Shown piece after piece: positions 47,200 through 59,060 of a stretch of 64,000 nt of DNA (position 1 is its first letter; each line of letters opens with the position of its first letter). The notes under the pieces were generated by a model. The model did not search any database and was not told the origin of the DNA. It saw only the letters and a program-made list of their open reading frames with translations. Source of the stretch: Pogonophryne albipinna (taxonomy: Eukaryota; Chordata; Actinopteri; Perciformes; Artedidraconidae); the NCBI GenBank assembly GCA_028583405.1, contig JAPTMU010000269.1, positions 232,871-296,870 of the forward strand, written 5' to 3'. A program made the translations under genes and the position numbers.

Positions 47200-50100
47200 G
47201 TGGGAGGGGTCACCTGACCCAACACAGGTGGTGTTAGATGTTCCTGCAGGTGGTGTTAGATGTACCTGTGTTCCTGCAGGTGGTGTTAGATGTACCTGTG
47301 TTCCTGCAGGTGGTGTTAGATGTATCTGTGTTCCTGCAGGTGGTGTTAGATGTACCTGTGTTCCTACAGGTGGTGTTAGATGTACCTGTGTTCCTGACAG
47401 GTGGTGTTAGATTGTACCTGGTTCTACAGTGGTGTTAGATGTACCTGTTTCCTGCAGGTGGTGTTAGATGTACCTGTGTTCCTACAGGTGGTGTTAGATG
47501 TACCTGTGTTCCTACAGGTGGTGTTAGATGTACCTGTGTTCCTACAGGTGGTGTTAGATGTACCTGTGTTCCTACAGGTGGTGTTAGATGTACCTGTGTT
47601 CCTGCAGGTGGTGTTAGATGTACCTGTGTTCCTACAGGTGGTGTTAGATGTACCTGTGTTCCTGCAGGTGGTGTTAGATGTACCTGTGTTCCTGCAGGTG
47701 GTGTTAGATGTACCTGTGTTCCTACAGGTGGTGTTAGATGTACCTGTGTTCCTGCAGGTGGTGTTAGATGTACCTGTGTTCCTGCAGGTGGTGTTAGATG
47801 TACCTGTGTTCCTACAGGTGGTGTTAGATGTACCTGTGTTCCTACAGGTGGTGTTAGATGTACCTGTGTTCCTGCAGGTGGTGTTAGATGTATCTGTGTT
47901 CCTGCAGGTGGTGTTAGATATACCTGTGTTTGCAGGTGGTGTTAGATATACCTGTGTTCCTGCAGGTGGTGTTAGATGTACCTGTGTTCCTGCAGGTGGT
48001 GTTAGATGTACCTGTGTTCCTACAGGTGGTGTTAGATGTACCTGTGTTCCTGCAGGTGGTGTTAGATATACCTGTGTTCCTACAGGTTGTGTTAGATGTA
48101 CCTGTGTTCCTGCAGGTGGTGTTAGATGTACCTGTGTTCCTGCAGGTGGTGTTAGATATACCTGTGTTCCTACAGGTGGTGTTAGATGTACCTGTGTTTG
48201 CAGGTGGTGTTTGATGTACCTGTGTTCCTGCAGGTGGTGTTAGATATACCTGTGTTCCTGCAGGTGGTGTTAGATGTACCTGTGTTCCTGCAGGTGGTGT
48301 TAGATATACCTGTGTTTGCAGGTGGTGTTAGATGTACCTGTGTTCCTACAGGTGGTGTTAGATGTACCTGTGTTCCTGCAGGTGGTGTTAGATATACCTG
48401 TGCTTGCAGGTGGTGTTAGATGTACCTGTGTTCCTACAGGTGGTGTTAGATGTACCTGTGTTCCTACAGGTGGTGTTAGATGTACCTGTGTTCCTGCAGG
48501 TGGTGTTAGATGTACCTGTGTTCCTGTAGGTGGTGTTAGATATATCTGTGTTCCTGCAGGTGGTGTTAGATGTACCTGTGTTCCTGCAGGTGGTGTTAGA
48601 TATACCTGTGTTCCTACAGGTGGTGTTAGATGTACCTGTGTTCCTGTAGGTGGTGTTAGATGTACCTGTGTTCCTGCAGGTGGTGTTAGATGTACCTGTG
48701 TTCCTGTAGGTGGTGTTAGATGTACCTGTGTTCCTGCAGGTGGTGTTAGAAATACCTGTGTTCCTGCAGGTGGTGTTAGATGTACCTGTGTTTGCAGGTG
48801 GTGTTAGATGTACCTGTGTTCCTACAGGTGGTGTTAGATGTACCTGTGTTCCTACAGGTGGTGTTAGATGTACCTGTTTGTAGGTGGTGTTAGATGTACC
48901 TGTGTTCCTGCAGGTGGTGTTAGATGTACCTGTGTTCCTACAGGTGGTGTTAGATGTACCTGTGTTTGCAGGTGGTGTTAGATATACCTGTGTTCCTACA
49001 GGTGGTGTTAGATGTACCTGTGTTCCTGCAGGTGGTGTTAGATGTACCTGTGTTCCTACAGGTGGTGTTAGATGTACCTGTGTTCCTACAGGTGGTGTTA
49101 GATGTACCTGTGTTCCTGCAGGTGGTGTTAGATGTACCTGTGTTCCTGTAGGTGGTGTTAGATATATCTGTGTTCCTGCAGGTGGTGTTAGATGTACCTG
49201 TGTTCCTGCAGGTGGTGTTAGATGTACCTGTGTTCCTGCAGGTGGTGTTAGATATACCTGTGTTCCTACAGGTGGTGTTAGATGTACCTGTGTTCCTGTA
49301 GGTGGTGTTAGATGTACCTGTGTTCCTGCAGGTGGTGTTAGATGTACCTGTGTTCCTACAGGTGGTGTTAGATATGCCTGTGTTCTACAGGTGGTGTTAG
49401 AAATACCTGTGTTCCTACAGGTGGTGTTAGATGTACCTGTGTTTGCAGGTGGTGTTAGATGTACCTGTGTTCCTACAGGTGGTGTTAGATGTACCTGTGT
49501 TCCTACAGGTGATGTTAGATGTACCTGTGTTCCTACAGGTGGTGTTAGATGTACCTGTGTTCCTGCAGGTGGTGTTAGATGTACCTGTGTTCCTGCAGGT
49601 GGTGTTAGATGTACCTGTGTTCCTACAGGTGGTGTTAGATGTACCTGTGTTCCTGCAGGTGGTGTTAGATGTACCTGTGTTCCTACAGGTGGTGTTAGAT
49701 GTGCCTGTGTTCCTACAGGTGGTGTTAGATGTACCTGTGTTCCTGCAGGTGGTGTTAGATGTACCTGTGTTCCTGCAGGTGGTGTTAGATGTGCCTGTGT
49801 TCCTACAGGTGGTGTTAGATGTACCTGTGTTCCTGCAGGTGGTGTTAGATGTACCTGTGTTCCTGCAGGTGGTGTTAGATGTACCTGTGTTCCTACAGGT
49901 GGTGTTAGATGTACCTGTGTTCCTACAGGTGGTGTTAGATGTACCTGTGTTCCTGCAGGTGGTGTTAGATGTACCTGTGTTCCTACAGGTGGTGTTAGAT
50001 GTACCTGTGTTCCTACAGGTGGTGTTAGATGTACCTGTGTTCCTGCAGGTGTGTTAGATGTACCTGTGTTCCTACAGGTGGTGTTAGATTGTACCTGTGT

Positions 50101-53100
50101 TCCTACAGGTGGTGTTAGATGTACCTGTGTTCCTGCAGGTGGTGTTAGATGTGCCTGTGTTCCTACAGGTGGTGTTAGATGTACCTGTGTTCCTGCAGGT
50201 GGTGTTAGATGTACCTGTGTTCCTACAGGTGGTGTTAGATGTACCTGTGTTCCTACAGGTGGTGTTAGATATACCTGTGTTCCTACAGGTGGTGTTAGAT
50301 GTACCTGTGTTCCTGCAGGTGGTGTTAGATGTGCCTGTGTTCCTACAGGTGGTGTTAGATGTACCTGTGTTCCTGCAGGTGGTGTTAGATGTACCTGTGT
50401 TCCTACAGGTGGTGTTAGATGTACCTGTGTTCCTACAGGTGGTGTTAGATGTACCTGTGTTCCTACAGGTGGTGTTAGATGTGCCTGTGTTCCTACAGGT
50501 GGTGTTAGATGTACCTGTGTTTGCAGGTGGTGTTAGATATACCTGTGTTCCTACAGGTGGTGTTAGATGTACCTGTGTTCCTACAGGTGGTGTTAGATGT
50601 ACCTGTGTTTGCAGGTGGTGTTAGATGTACCTGTGTTCCTACAGGTGGTGTTAGATGTTCCTACAGGTGGTGTTAGATGTACCTGTGTTCCTACAGGTGG
50701 TGTTAGATGTACCTGTGTTCCTACAGGTGATGTTAGATGTACCTGTGTTCCTACAGGTGGTGTTAGATGTACCTGTGTTCCTACAGGTGGTGTTAGATGT
50801 ACCTGTGTTCCTGCAGGTGGTGTTAGATGTACCTGTGTTCCTGCAGGTGGTGTTAGATGTACCTGTGTTCCTGCAGGTGGTGTTAGATATACCTGTGTTC
50901 CTACAGGTGGTGTTAGATGTACCTGTGTTTGCAGGTGGTGTTAGATATACCTGTGTTCCTACAGGTGGTGTTAGATGTACCTGTGTTCCTGCAGGTGGTG
51001 TTAGATGTACCTGTGTTCCTGCAGGTGGTGTTAGATGTACCTGTGTTCCTGCAGGTGGTGTTTCTGTACGAGCGCAGCGGGAACTATCTCTGGCACGGAG
51101 CGCTCCGTCTGAAACCTGGAATGGAGCGACGCTTCGCTTCGTTCAAACGGCTCGACTACGGACGACACGCCGGAGCCTACGACAGGTAGCACCTCTTTAT
51201 TACTGCTGTTGTTTGTGGTTAATACTGTCACAGTGAGTTGTTGTTGTTTAATGGTTGTTTGTGGTTAATACTGTCTCAGTGAGTTGTTGTTGTTTGTTAA
51301 TGGTTGTTTGTGGTTAATACTGTCTCAGTTGCTGTTGTTGTTTGTTAATGGTTGTTTGTGGTTAATACTGTCTCAGTTGTTGTTGTTGTTTGTTAATGGT
51401 TGTTTGTGGTTAATACTGTCTCAGTTGTTGTTGTTGTTGTTTAATGGTTGTTTGTGGTTAATACTGTCACAGTGAGTTGTTGTTGTTTAATGGTTGTTTG
51501 TGGTTAATACTGTCTCAGTTGCTGTTGTTGTTTGTTAATGGTTGTTTGTGGTTAATACTGTCTCAGTTGTTGTTGTTTGTTAATGGTTGTTTGTGTTGTG
51601 CCCCTTCAGGCCAGAGCTCGTCCTCACGGTCCTCGACGGCCTTGATGTTCGAATTCCTCGAAACGTTTCCCGTTTTCTCTCCGAACAAAAACACGCTCGC
51701 TTCCTGGAGTGCCGACACCGAGACGCTCGGAACTTCCTGCAGGTAGACGCGCTTTTATTGTGAAGGGGAGGAAAAGAACTTCCTGCAGGTAGACGCGCTT
51801 TTATTGTGAAGGGGAGGAAAAGAACTTCCTGCAGGTAGACGCGCTTTTATTGTGAAGGGGAGGAAAATAACTTCCTGCAGGTAGACGCGCTTTTATTGTG
51901 AAGGGGAGGAAAAGAACTTCCTGCAGGTAGACACGCTTTTATTGTGAAGGGGAGGAAAAGAACTTCCTGTAGGTAGACGCGCTTTTATTGTGAAGGGGAG
52001 GAAAATAACTTCCTGCAGGTAGACGCGCTTTTATTGTGAAGGGGAGGAAAAGAACTTCCTGTAGGTAGACGCGCTTTTATTGTGAAGGGGAGGAAAATAA
52101 CTTCCTGCAGGTAGACGCGCTTTTATTGTGAAGGGGAGGAAAAGAACTTCCTGCAGGTAGACACGCTTTTATTGTGAAGGGGAGGAAAAGAACTTCCTGT
52201 AGGTAGACGCGCTTTTATTGTGAAGGGGAGGAAAATAACTTCCTGCAGGTAGACGCGCTTTTATTGTGAAGGGGAGGAAAAGAACTTCCTGTAGGTAGAC
52301 GCGCTTTTATTGTGAAGGGGAGGAAAATAACTTCCTGCAGGTAGACGCGCTTTTATTGTGAAGGGGAGGAAAAGAACTTTCCTGTAGGTAGACGCGCTTT
52401 TATTGTGAAGGGGAGGAAAAGAACTTCCTGTAGGTAGACGCGCTTTTATTGTGAAGGGGAGGAAAATAACTTCCTGCAGGTAGACGCGCTTTTATTGTGA
52501 AGGGGAGGAAAAGAACTTCCTGCAGGTAGACGCGCTTTTATTGTGAAGGGGAGGAAAAGAACTTCCTGCAGGTAGATGCGCTTTTATTGTGAAGGGGAGG
52601 AAAAGAACTTCCTGCAGGTAGACGCGCTTTTATTGTGAAGGGGAGGAAAAGAACTTCCTGCAGGTAGACGCGCTTTTATTGTGAAGTGGAGGAAAAGAAC
52701 TTCCTGCAGGTAGACGCGCTTTTATTGTGAAGGGGAGGAAAAGAACTTCCTGCAGGTAGACGCGCTTTTATTGTGAAGGGGAGGAAAAGAACTTCCTGCA
52801 GGTAGACACGCTTTTATTGTGAAGGGGAGGAAAAGAACTTCCTGTAGGTAGACGCGCTTTTATTGTGAAGGGGAGGAAAATAACTTCCTGCAGGTAGACG
52901 CGCTTTTATTGTGAAGGGGAGGAAAATAACTTCCTGTAGGTAGACGCGCTTTTATTGTGAAGGGGAGGAAAATAACTTCCTGCAGGTAGACGCGCTTTTA
53001 TTGTGAAGGGGAGGAAAAGAACTTCCTGTAGGTAGACGCGCTTTTATTGTGAAGGGGAGGAAAAGAACTTCCTGTAGGTAGACGCGCTTTTATTGTGAAG

Positions 53101-56100
53101 GGGAGGAAAATAACTTCCTGCAGGTAGACGCGCTTTTATTGTGAAGGGGAGGAAAAGAACTTCCTGCAGGTAGACGCGCTTTTATTGTGAAGGGGAGGAA
53201 AAGAACTTCCTGCAGGTAGACGCGCTTTTATTGTGAAGGGGAGGAAAAGAACTTCCTGCAGGTAGACGCGCTTTTATTGTGAAGGGGAGGAAAAGAACTT
53301 CCTGCAGGTAGACGCGCTTTTATTGTGAAGGGGAGGAAAAGTGAAAAGTGTTTAGAAACACAAAGTTAATTTAAACGAGATGTTCTGCAGCTCTATCCCG
53401 ACGACTCCTCTCCGGAGGCCGTGGAGTTTCGGAGGAAAGTGAAGTCGCTGCTTCATCTGGCGGCGCGGACGTTAGCTCCCCTCAACATCCCCTTCTGGCT
53501 GAGCAGCGGCACCTGCCTGGGTAACATGCTAACATGCTACGTTACAGCATAACAACATGCTAACATGCTAACGTTACAGCATAACAACATGCTAACGTTA
53601 CAACATGACAACATATAACATGCTAACGTTAAAGCATAACAACGTATAACATGCTAACATGCTACATTACAGCATAACAACATATTAACGTTACAACATC
53701 ACAACATATAACATGCTAACATGCTAACGTTACAGCATAATAACATATAAGATGCTAACATGCTAACGTTACAACATGACAACATATAACATGCTAACGT
53801 TACAGCATAACAACATATAACATGCTAACATGCTACATTACAGCATAACAACATATTAACGTTACAACATAACAACATATAACATGCTAACGTTACAGCA
53901 TAATAACATATAAGATGCTAACATGCTAACGTTACAGCATAACAACATATTAACGTTACAACATGCTAACATGCTAACATGCTAAGGTGACAGCATGCTA
54001 ACATGCTAACATTACAGCATAACAACATATTAACGTTACAACATGCTAACATGCTAAGGTGACAGCATGCTAACATGCTAACGTTACAGCATAACAACAT
54101 ATTAACGTTACAACATGCTAACATGCTAACGTTACAGCATGCTAACATGCTAACATGCTAAGGTGACAGCACTAAGACCAATAACAGCGTAACGACATAT
54201 GAAACTCTTGTTGCTTGTAAACCGTTGTTGATGTACTTGTTGACGTGGGCCCCCTGCAGGCTGGTTCAGGCAGTGTAGCGTGATCTCGTACAGTCGGGAC
54301 GTGGACATCGGGATCTTTATCGCAGACTTCAGGCCGGACATCATCGCAGCGTTCAGGACCGCCGGGCTGTCGCTCAAACACAAGTTCGGGAAGGTGAGAA
54401 CTTTTCTTTTATGGTTCTCACGTTTTGACGCAGGTGTGTGTTTACCTCGTTAAGGCATGTGTTTTATTTTGAAGGGCAGGTGGAGGACAGTCTGGAGCTC
54501 TCCTTTCTGAGTGAAGACGTCAAACTGGACGTTTTCTTTTTCTACGAGGACGGAGACATCGTGTGGAACGGAGGAACGCAGGCGAGGAGCGGCAGGAAGT
54601 TCAAGTAAACACAATTATTAGTTATTATTAGTTCCCCTATCATCCTCCTCTTCTTCATCAATATATCCCAGGTCTCAGATAGATCCAGAGCCTGTCTCTG
54701 ATTGGCTGAAACACCAAACAGATCATTGCAGCATTACCCATAATCCCCTCTGTTTCAGCCCTGTTTCCAAAGTCTGTTACTTTAGATGAAAATAAGGAGA
54801 CACGTGTTGATGTAGAAGAGACATGAAGAAGAGGGGACATATGTTGATGTAGAAGAGACATGGAGAAAAGGGGACACATGTTGATGTAGAAGAGACATGA
54901 AGAAGAGGGGACATATGTTGATGAAGAAGAGGGGACACATGTTGATGTAGAAGAGACATGAAGAAGAGGGGACACATGTTGATGTAGAAGAGACATGAAG
55001 AAGAGGGGACATATGTTGATGTAGAAGAGACATGAAGAAGAGGGGACACATGTTGATGTAGAAGAGACATGAAGAAGAGGGGACATATGTTGATGTAGAA
55101 GAGACATGGAGAAGAGGGGACACATGTTGATGTAGAAGAGACATGAAGAAGAGGGGACACATGTTGATGTAGAAGAGACATGAAGAAGAGGGGACATATG
55201 TTGATGTAGAAGAGACATGAAGAAGAGGGGACATATGTTGATGTAGAAGAGACATGAAGAAGAGGGGACATATGTTGATGAAGAAGAGGGGACACATGTT
55301 GATGTAGAAGAGACATGAAGAAGAGGGGACACATGTTGATGTAGAAGAGACATGAAGAAGAGGGGGCACATGTTGATGTAGAAGAGACATGAAGAAGAGG
55401 GGACATATGTTGATGTAGAAGAGACATGAAGAAGAGGGGACACATGTTGATGTAGAAGAGACATGAAGAAGAGGGGGCACATGTTGATGTAGAAGAGACA
55501 TGAAGAAGAGGGGACACATGTTGATGTAGAAGAGACATGAAGAAGAGGGGACACATGTTGATGTAGAAGAGACATGAAGAAGAGGGGACACATGTTGATG
55601 TAGAAGAGACATGAAGAAGAGGGGACATATGTTGATGAAGAAGAGGGGACACATGTTGATGTAGAAGAGACATGAAGAAGAGGGGACACATGTTGATGTA
55701 GAAGAGACATGAAGAAGAGGGGGCACATGTTGATGTAGAAGAGACATGAAGAAGAGGGGACACATGTTGATGTAGAAGAGACATGAAGAAGAGGGGACAT
55801 ATGTTGATGTAGAAGAGACATGGAGAAAAGGGGACACATGTTGATGTAGAAGAGACATGAAGAAGAGGGGACATATGTTGATGAAGAAGAGGGGACACAT
55901 GTTGATGTAGAAGAGACATGAAGAAGAGGGGACACATGTTGATGTAGAAGAGACATGAAGAAGAGGGGGCACATGTTGATGTAGAAGAGACATGAAGAAG
56001 AGGGGACACATGTTGATGTAGAAGAGACATGAAGAAGAGGGGACACATGTTGATGTAGAAGAGACATGAAGAAGAGGGGACATATGTTGATGTAGAAGAG

Positions 56101-57781
56101 ACATGAAGAAGAGGGGACACATGTTGATGTAGAAGAGACATGAAGAAGAGGGGACATATGTTGATGTAGAAGAGACATGGAGAAGAGGGGACACATGTTG
56201 ATGTAGAAGAGACATGGAGAAGAGGGGACACATGTTGATGTAGAAGAGACATGAAGAAGAGGGGACACATGTTGATGTAGAAGAGACATGAAGAAGAGGG
56301 GACATATGTTGATGTAGAAGAGACATGAAGAAGAGGGGACATATGTTGATGTAGAAGAGACATGGAGAAGAGGGGACACATGTTGATGTAGAAGAGACAT
56401 GAAGAAGAGGGGACACATGTTGATGTAGAAGAGACATGAGGAAGAGGGGACACATGTTGATGTAGAAGAGACATGGAGAAGAGGGGACACATGTTGATGT
56501 AGAAGAGACATGAAGAAGAGGGGACACGTGTTGATGTGGAAGAGACATGAAGAAGAGGGGACACATGTTGATGTAGAAGAGACATGAAGAAGAGGGGACA
56601 CATGTTGATGTAGAAGAGACATGTTGATGTAGAAGAGACATGAGGAAGAGGGGACACATGTTGATGTAGGAGAGACATGAAGAAGAGGGGACACATGTTG
56701 ATGTAGAAGAGACATGAAGAAGAGGGGACACATGTTGATGTAGAAGAGACATGAAGAAGAGGGGACACATGTTGATGTAGAAGAGACATGAAGAAGAGGG
56801 GACACATGTTGATGTAGAAGAGACATGAGGAAGAGGGGACACATGTTGATGTAGAAGAGACATGAAGAAGAGGGGACACATGTTGATGTAGAAGAGACAT
56901 GAGGAAGAGGGGACACATGTTGATGTAGAAGAGACATGAAGAAGAGGGGACACATGTTGATGTAGAAGAGACATGAGGAAGAGGGGACACATGTTGATGT
57001 AGGAGAGACATGGAAAGAGGGGACACATGTTGATGTAGAAGAGACATGAAGAGGAGGGGACACATGTTGATAGAGGAGACATGAAGAAGAGGGGACACAT
57101 GTTGATGTAGGAGAGACATGAGGAAGAGGGGACACATGTTGATGTAGAAGAGACATGAAGAAGAGGGGACACATGTTGATGTAGAAGAGACATGAGGAAG
57201 AGGGGACACATGTTGATGTAGAAGAGACATGAAGAAGAGGGGACACATGTTGATGTAGAAGAGACATGAGGAAGAGGGGACACATGTTGATGTAGAAGAG
57301 ACATGAAGAAGAGGGGACACATGTTGATGTAGGAGAGACATGGAAAGAGGGGACACATGTTGATGTAGAAGAGACATGAAGAGGAGGGGACACATGTTGA
57401 TAGAGGAGACATGAAGAAGAGGGGACACATGTTGATGTAGGAGAGACATGAAGAGGAGGGGACACATGTTGATAGAGGAGACATGAAGAAGAGGGGACAC
57501 ATGTTGATGTAGGAGAGACATGTGTCCCCTCTGTGTGAAGAGAGTCTCTTCCCTCCTCCCCCCTCAGGTACGTGTTCCCGGGCTTCTCTCTCTGCTGGGC
57601 GGAGCTTCTGGATCTCAAGGTGCGCGTTCCCTGTGAAACGCTCGACTATCTGAGCGCTAACTACGGCCCGATGTGGAGCGTCCCGCTGCGGAGCTGGGAC
57701 TGGAAGACGTCTCCTAGCAACGTGCAGGAGAACGGGGCGTGGCCTGTCGCCGAGTGGGCGGAGCTTATCCAAGTTTATTAA
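47053..57781 (+). CDS. fktn: fktn (fukutin), C-terminal seven exons, arm 2, intact frame
   Basis: Same gene as at 20705-31034, here with an unbroken frame. Exons: 47053-47199, 51055-51185, 51610-51742, 53391-53520, 54260-54393, 54480-54604 and 57568-57781, total 1014 nt or 337 residues plus stop. Human fukutin has 461, so about 124 N-terminal residues (cytoplasmic tail, membrane anchor, stem) are missing. All junctions are GT-AG and the phases agree. Features in order: [38 protein letters not shown], the LicD-type DVD motif in [30 protein letters not shown], and the conserved [11 protein letters not shown] end. The product should act in the Golgi as a ribitol-5-phosphate transferase on alpha-dystroglycan. 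It converges with ufc1. This copy should be used as the reference for the locus. Confidence 0.96.
47226..51054. repeat. 30-bp minisatellite containing a splice acceptor (arm 2)
   Basis: About 128 units of GTGGTGTTAGATGTACCTGT plus GTTCCTGCAG. The last unit runs seamlessly into the real acceptor and the exon start GTGGTGTTTCTG at 51055. The phase of the last units is the exon's own reading frame ([10 protein letters not shown] per unit). Confidence 0.98.
51055..51185 (+). CDS. fktn: fktn exon ([11 protein letters not shown]), arm 2
   Basis: 131 nt, donor GACAG|GTAGCA. It encodes [20 protein letters not shown] and [14 protein letters not shown]. Confidence 0.96.
51195..51598. repeat. About 44-bp minisatellite in fktn intron (arm 2)
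   Basis: Units containing TTAATGGTTGTTTGTGGTTA and ATACTGTCTCAGTTG, with variable GTT triplets. Confidence 0.93.
51610..51742 (+). CDS. fktn: fktn exon ([15 protein letters not shown]), arm 2
   Basis: 133 nt, acceptor CCCCTTCAG, donor CTGCAG|GTAGAC. It encodes [20 protein letters not shown] and [17 protein letters not shown], like human SRFIECRYKEARAFFQ. Its last 12 bases and donor are the template of the next array. Confidence 0.95.
51731..53346. repeat. 46-bp minisatellite containing a splice donor (arm 2)
   Basis: About 35 units of AACTTCCTGCAGGTAGACGC then GCTTTTATTGTGAAGGGGAG. The first copy is the exon end itself. Arm 1 has about 24 units. Confidence 0.97.
53391..53520 (+). CDS. fktn: fktn exon (WLSSGTCLG), arm 2
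   Basis: 130 nt, acceptor TTCTGCAG, donor CCTGG|GTAACA. Same translation as arm 1. Confidence 0.95.
53523..54165. repeat. Minisatellite in fktn intron (ATGCTAAC type), arm 2
   Basis: Begins at the donor itself with AACATGCTAACATGCTACGT and continues with ACAGCATAACAACATATTAA-type units. It covers most of the intron. Confidence 0.93.
54260..54393 (+). CDS. fktn: fktn exon with catalytic DVD motif, arm 2
   Basis: 134 nt, acceptor CCCCTGCAG, donor GGGAAG|GTGAGA. It encodes [20 protein letters not shown] and [10 protein letters not shown]. Confidence 0.96.
54480..54604 (+). CDS. fktn: fktn exon ([12 protein letters not shown]), arm 2
   Basis: 125 nt, acceptor GAAGGGCAG, donor TTCAA|GTAAAC. It encodes [20 protein letters not shown] and [17 protein letters not shown]. 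Confidence 0.95.
54795..57528. repeat. 37-bp minisatellite in the last fktn intron (arm 2)
   Basis: About 74 units containing GGGGACACATGTTGATGTAG and AAGAGACATGAAGAAGA. Larger blocks are themselves repeated, with truncated units such as GTTGATGAAGAAGAGGGG recurring about every 350-600 bp. Minus-strand frames up to 996 codons are artefacts. Confidence 0.97.
57568..57781 (+). CDS. fktn: fktn last coding exon (arm 2)
   Basis: 214 nt with the TAA stop; acceptor CCCCTCAG. It encodes [20 protein letters not shown] through [15 protein letters not shown]. Confidence 0.96.
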
Positions 57782-57851
57782 AACTAAATGAAGAAAACAT
57801 TTGCAGTTTCTTTTATTCTGAAATCTTTCTGCGGACGCCCGCTGGCTGTCT

Positions 57852-57869
57852 CATCATCATCATCATCAT
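57852..57869. repeat. (CAT)6 microsatellite in the fktn 3' UTR (arm 2)
   Basis: Six CAT units; eleven in arm 1. Confidence 0.9.
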
Positions 57870-57996
57870 ATTAATAAATAATGATAACTCACTGAGAACC
57901 GACGGCATGTTTATCACGTTAACTAAGTTCCATTTGTTAAAGTCATCATTTTGAAAAGCGTAATGTTTTAATGTCTGCGTGTTTAAATGCCATCAC

Positions 57997-58002
57997 AATA
58001 AA
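57997..58002 (+). terminator. fktn polyadenylation signal (arm 2)
   Basis: AATAAA 216 bases after the stop codon, upstream of the pyrimidine-rich array. Confidence 0.6.
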
Positions 58003-58040
58003 GAGGATGAGGTTTCAGTGGCTGTCCCAGAGTGACCGGA

Positions 58041-58687
58041 GTCCTCCTCTCTGCTCCTCCTCCCTGGTCCTCCTCTCTGCTCCTCCTCCCTGCTCCTCCT
58101 CTCTGCTCCTCCTCTCTGCTCCTCCTCTCTGCTCCTCCTCTCTGGTCCTCCTCCCTGCTCCTCCTCTCTGCTCCTCCTCTCTGCTCCTCCTCTCTGGTTC
58201 TCCTCTCTGCTCCTCCTCTCTGCTCCTCCTCCCTGGTCCTCCTCTCTGGTTCTCCTCTCTGCTCCTCCTCTCTGCTCCTCCTCTCTGCTCCTCCTCTCTG
58301 GTCCTCCTCCCTGCTCCTCCTCTCTGGTTCTCCTCTCTGCTCCTCCTCTCTGGTCCTCCTCCCTGCTCCTCCTCTCTGGTTCTCCTCTCTGCTCCTCCTC
58401 TCTGCTCCTCCTCCCTGCTCCTCCTCTCTGGTCCTCCTCCCTGCTCCTCCTCTCTGGTTCTCCTCTCTGGTCCTCCTCTCTGCTCCTCCTCCCTGGTCCT
58501 CCTCCCTGCTCCTCCTCTCTGCTCCTCCTCCCTGGTCCTCCTCCCTGCTCCTCCTCTCTGCTCCTCCTCCCTGGTCCTCCTCTCTGCTCCTCCTCTCTGC
58601 TCCTCCTCCCTGGTCCTCCTCTCTGCTCCTCCTCTCTGCTCCTCTCTGGTTCTCCTCTCTGCTCCTCCTCTCTGGTCCTCCTCTCTA
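58041..58687. repeat. 12-bp pyrimidine-rich minisatellite (arm 2)
   Basis: About 54 units of TCTCTGCTCCTC and TCTCTGGTCCTC type, the mirror of 19527-20433 and about 0.26 kb shorter. Confidence 0.97.
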
Positions 58688-58934
58688 CAGAACATCAGAT
58701 CTACCTTTCAGGTGTTTCATTTCTAACAAATCACTCTTATTTTTATAATAAAATAAACACCTCATTTCATTTGTAATCACTTTTTATTTCAGAGCCCTCT
58801 CAGTTCATCTTCAGCACCGTCACAACATGTTACATTATCTCAGTTCATCTTCAGCACCGTCACAACATGTTACATTATATTTTATAATTAAAATAAAGTC
58901 TCATCAGTTCTTTCACTGGGTTCAGTTCCAGGTG

Positions 58935-58940
58935 TTTATT
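58935..58940 (-). terminator. ufc1 polyadenylation signal (arm 2)
   Basis: AATAAA on the minus strand, 88 bases past the ufc1 stop, as in arm 1. Confidence 0.65.
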
Positions 58941-58949
58941 AGTCTGTGA

Positions 58950-59060
58950 CGTCATCCTGCCGCTACCGCGTCACCCTGCCGCTCCCTCATCACTCTGCCG
59001 CTGCCACTTCACCCTGCCACTCCCTCATCACTCTGCCGCTGCCACGTCACCCTGCCGCTC
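58950..59060. repeat. 38-bp tandem repeat spanning the ufc1 stop (arm 2)
   Basis: Mirror of 19160-19270, with the ufc1 stop codon inside the first unit. Confidence 0.9.

Noticed and set aside
47401..50536. Frames of 280-550 codons with [10 protein letters not shown] or [10 protein letters not shown] repeats
   Set aside because: Translation of the 30-bp intronic array. The only real coding part is the exon at 51055-51185.
54658..57772. Overlapping reading frames of 914-996 codons in all three frames
   Set aside because: They come from a stop-free 37-bp tandem repeat in a fktn intron. The same array in arm 1 gives similar frames. Only the terminal parts overlapping the real fktn exon look like protein, and those are in the opposite strand.
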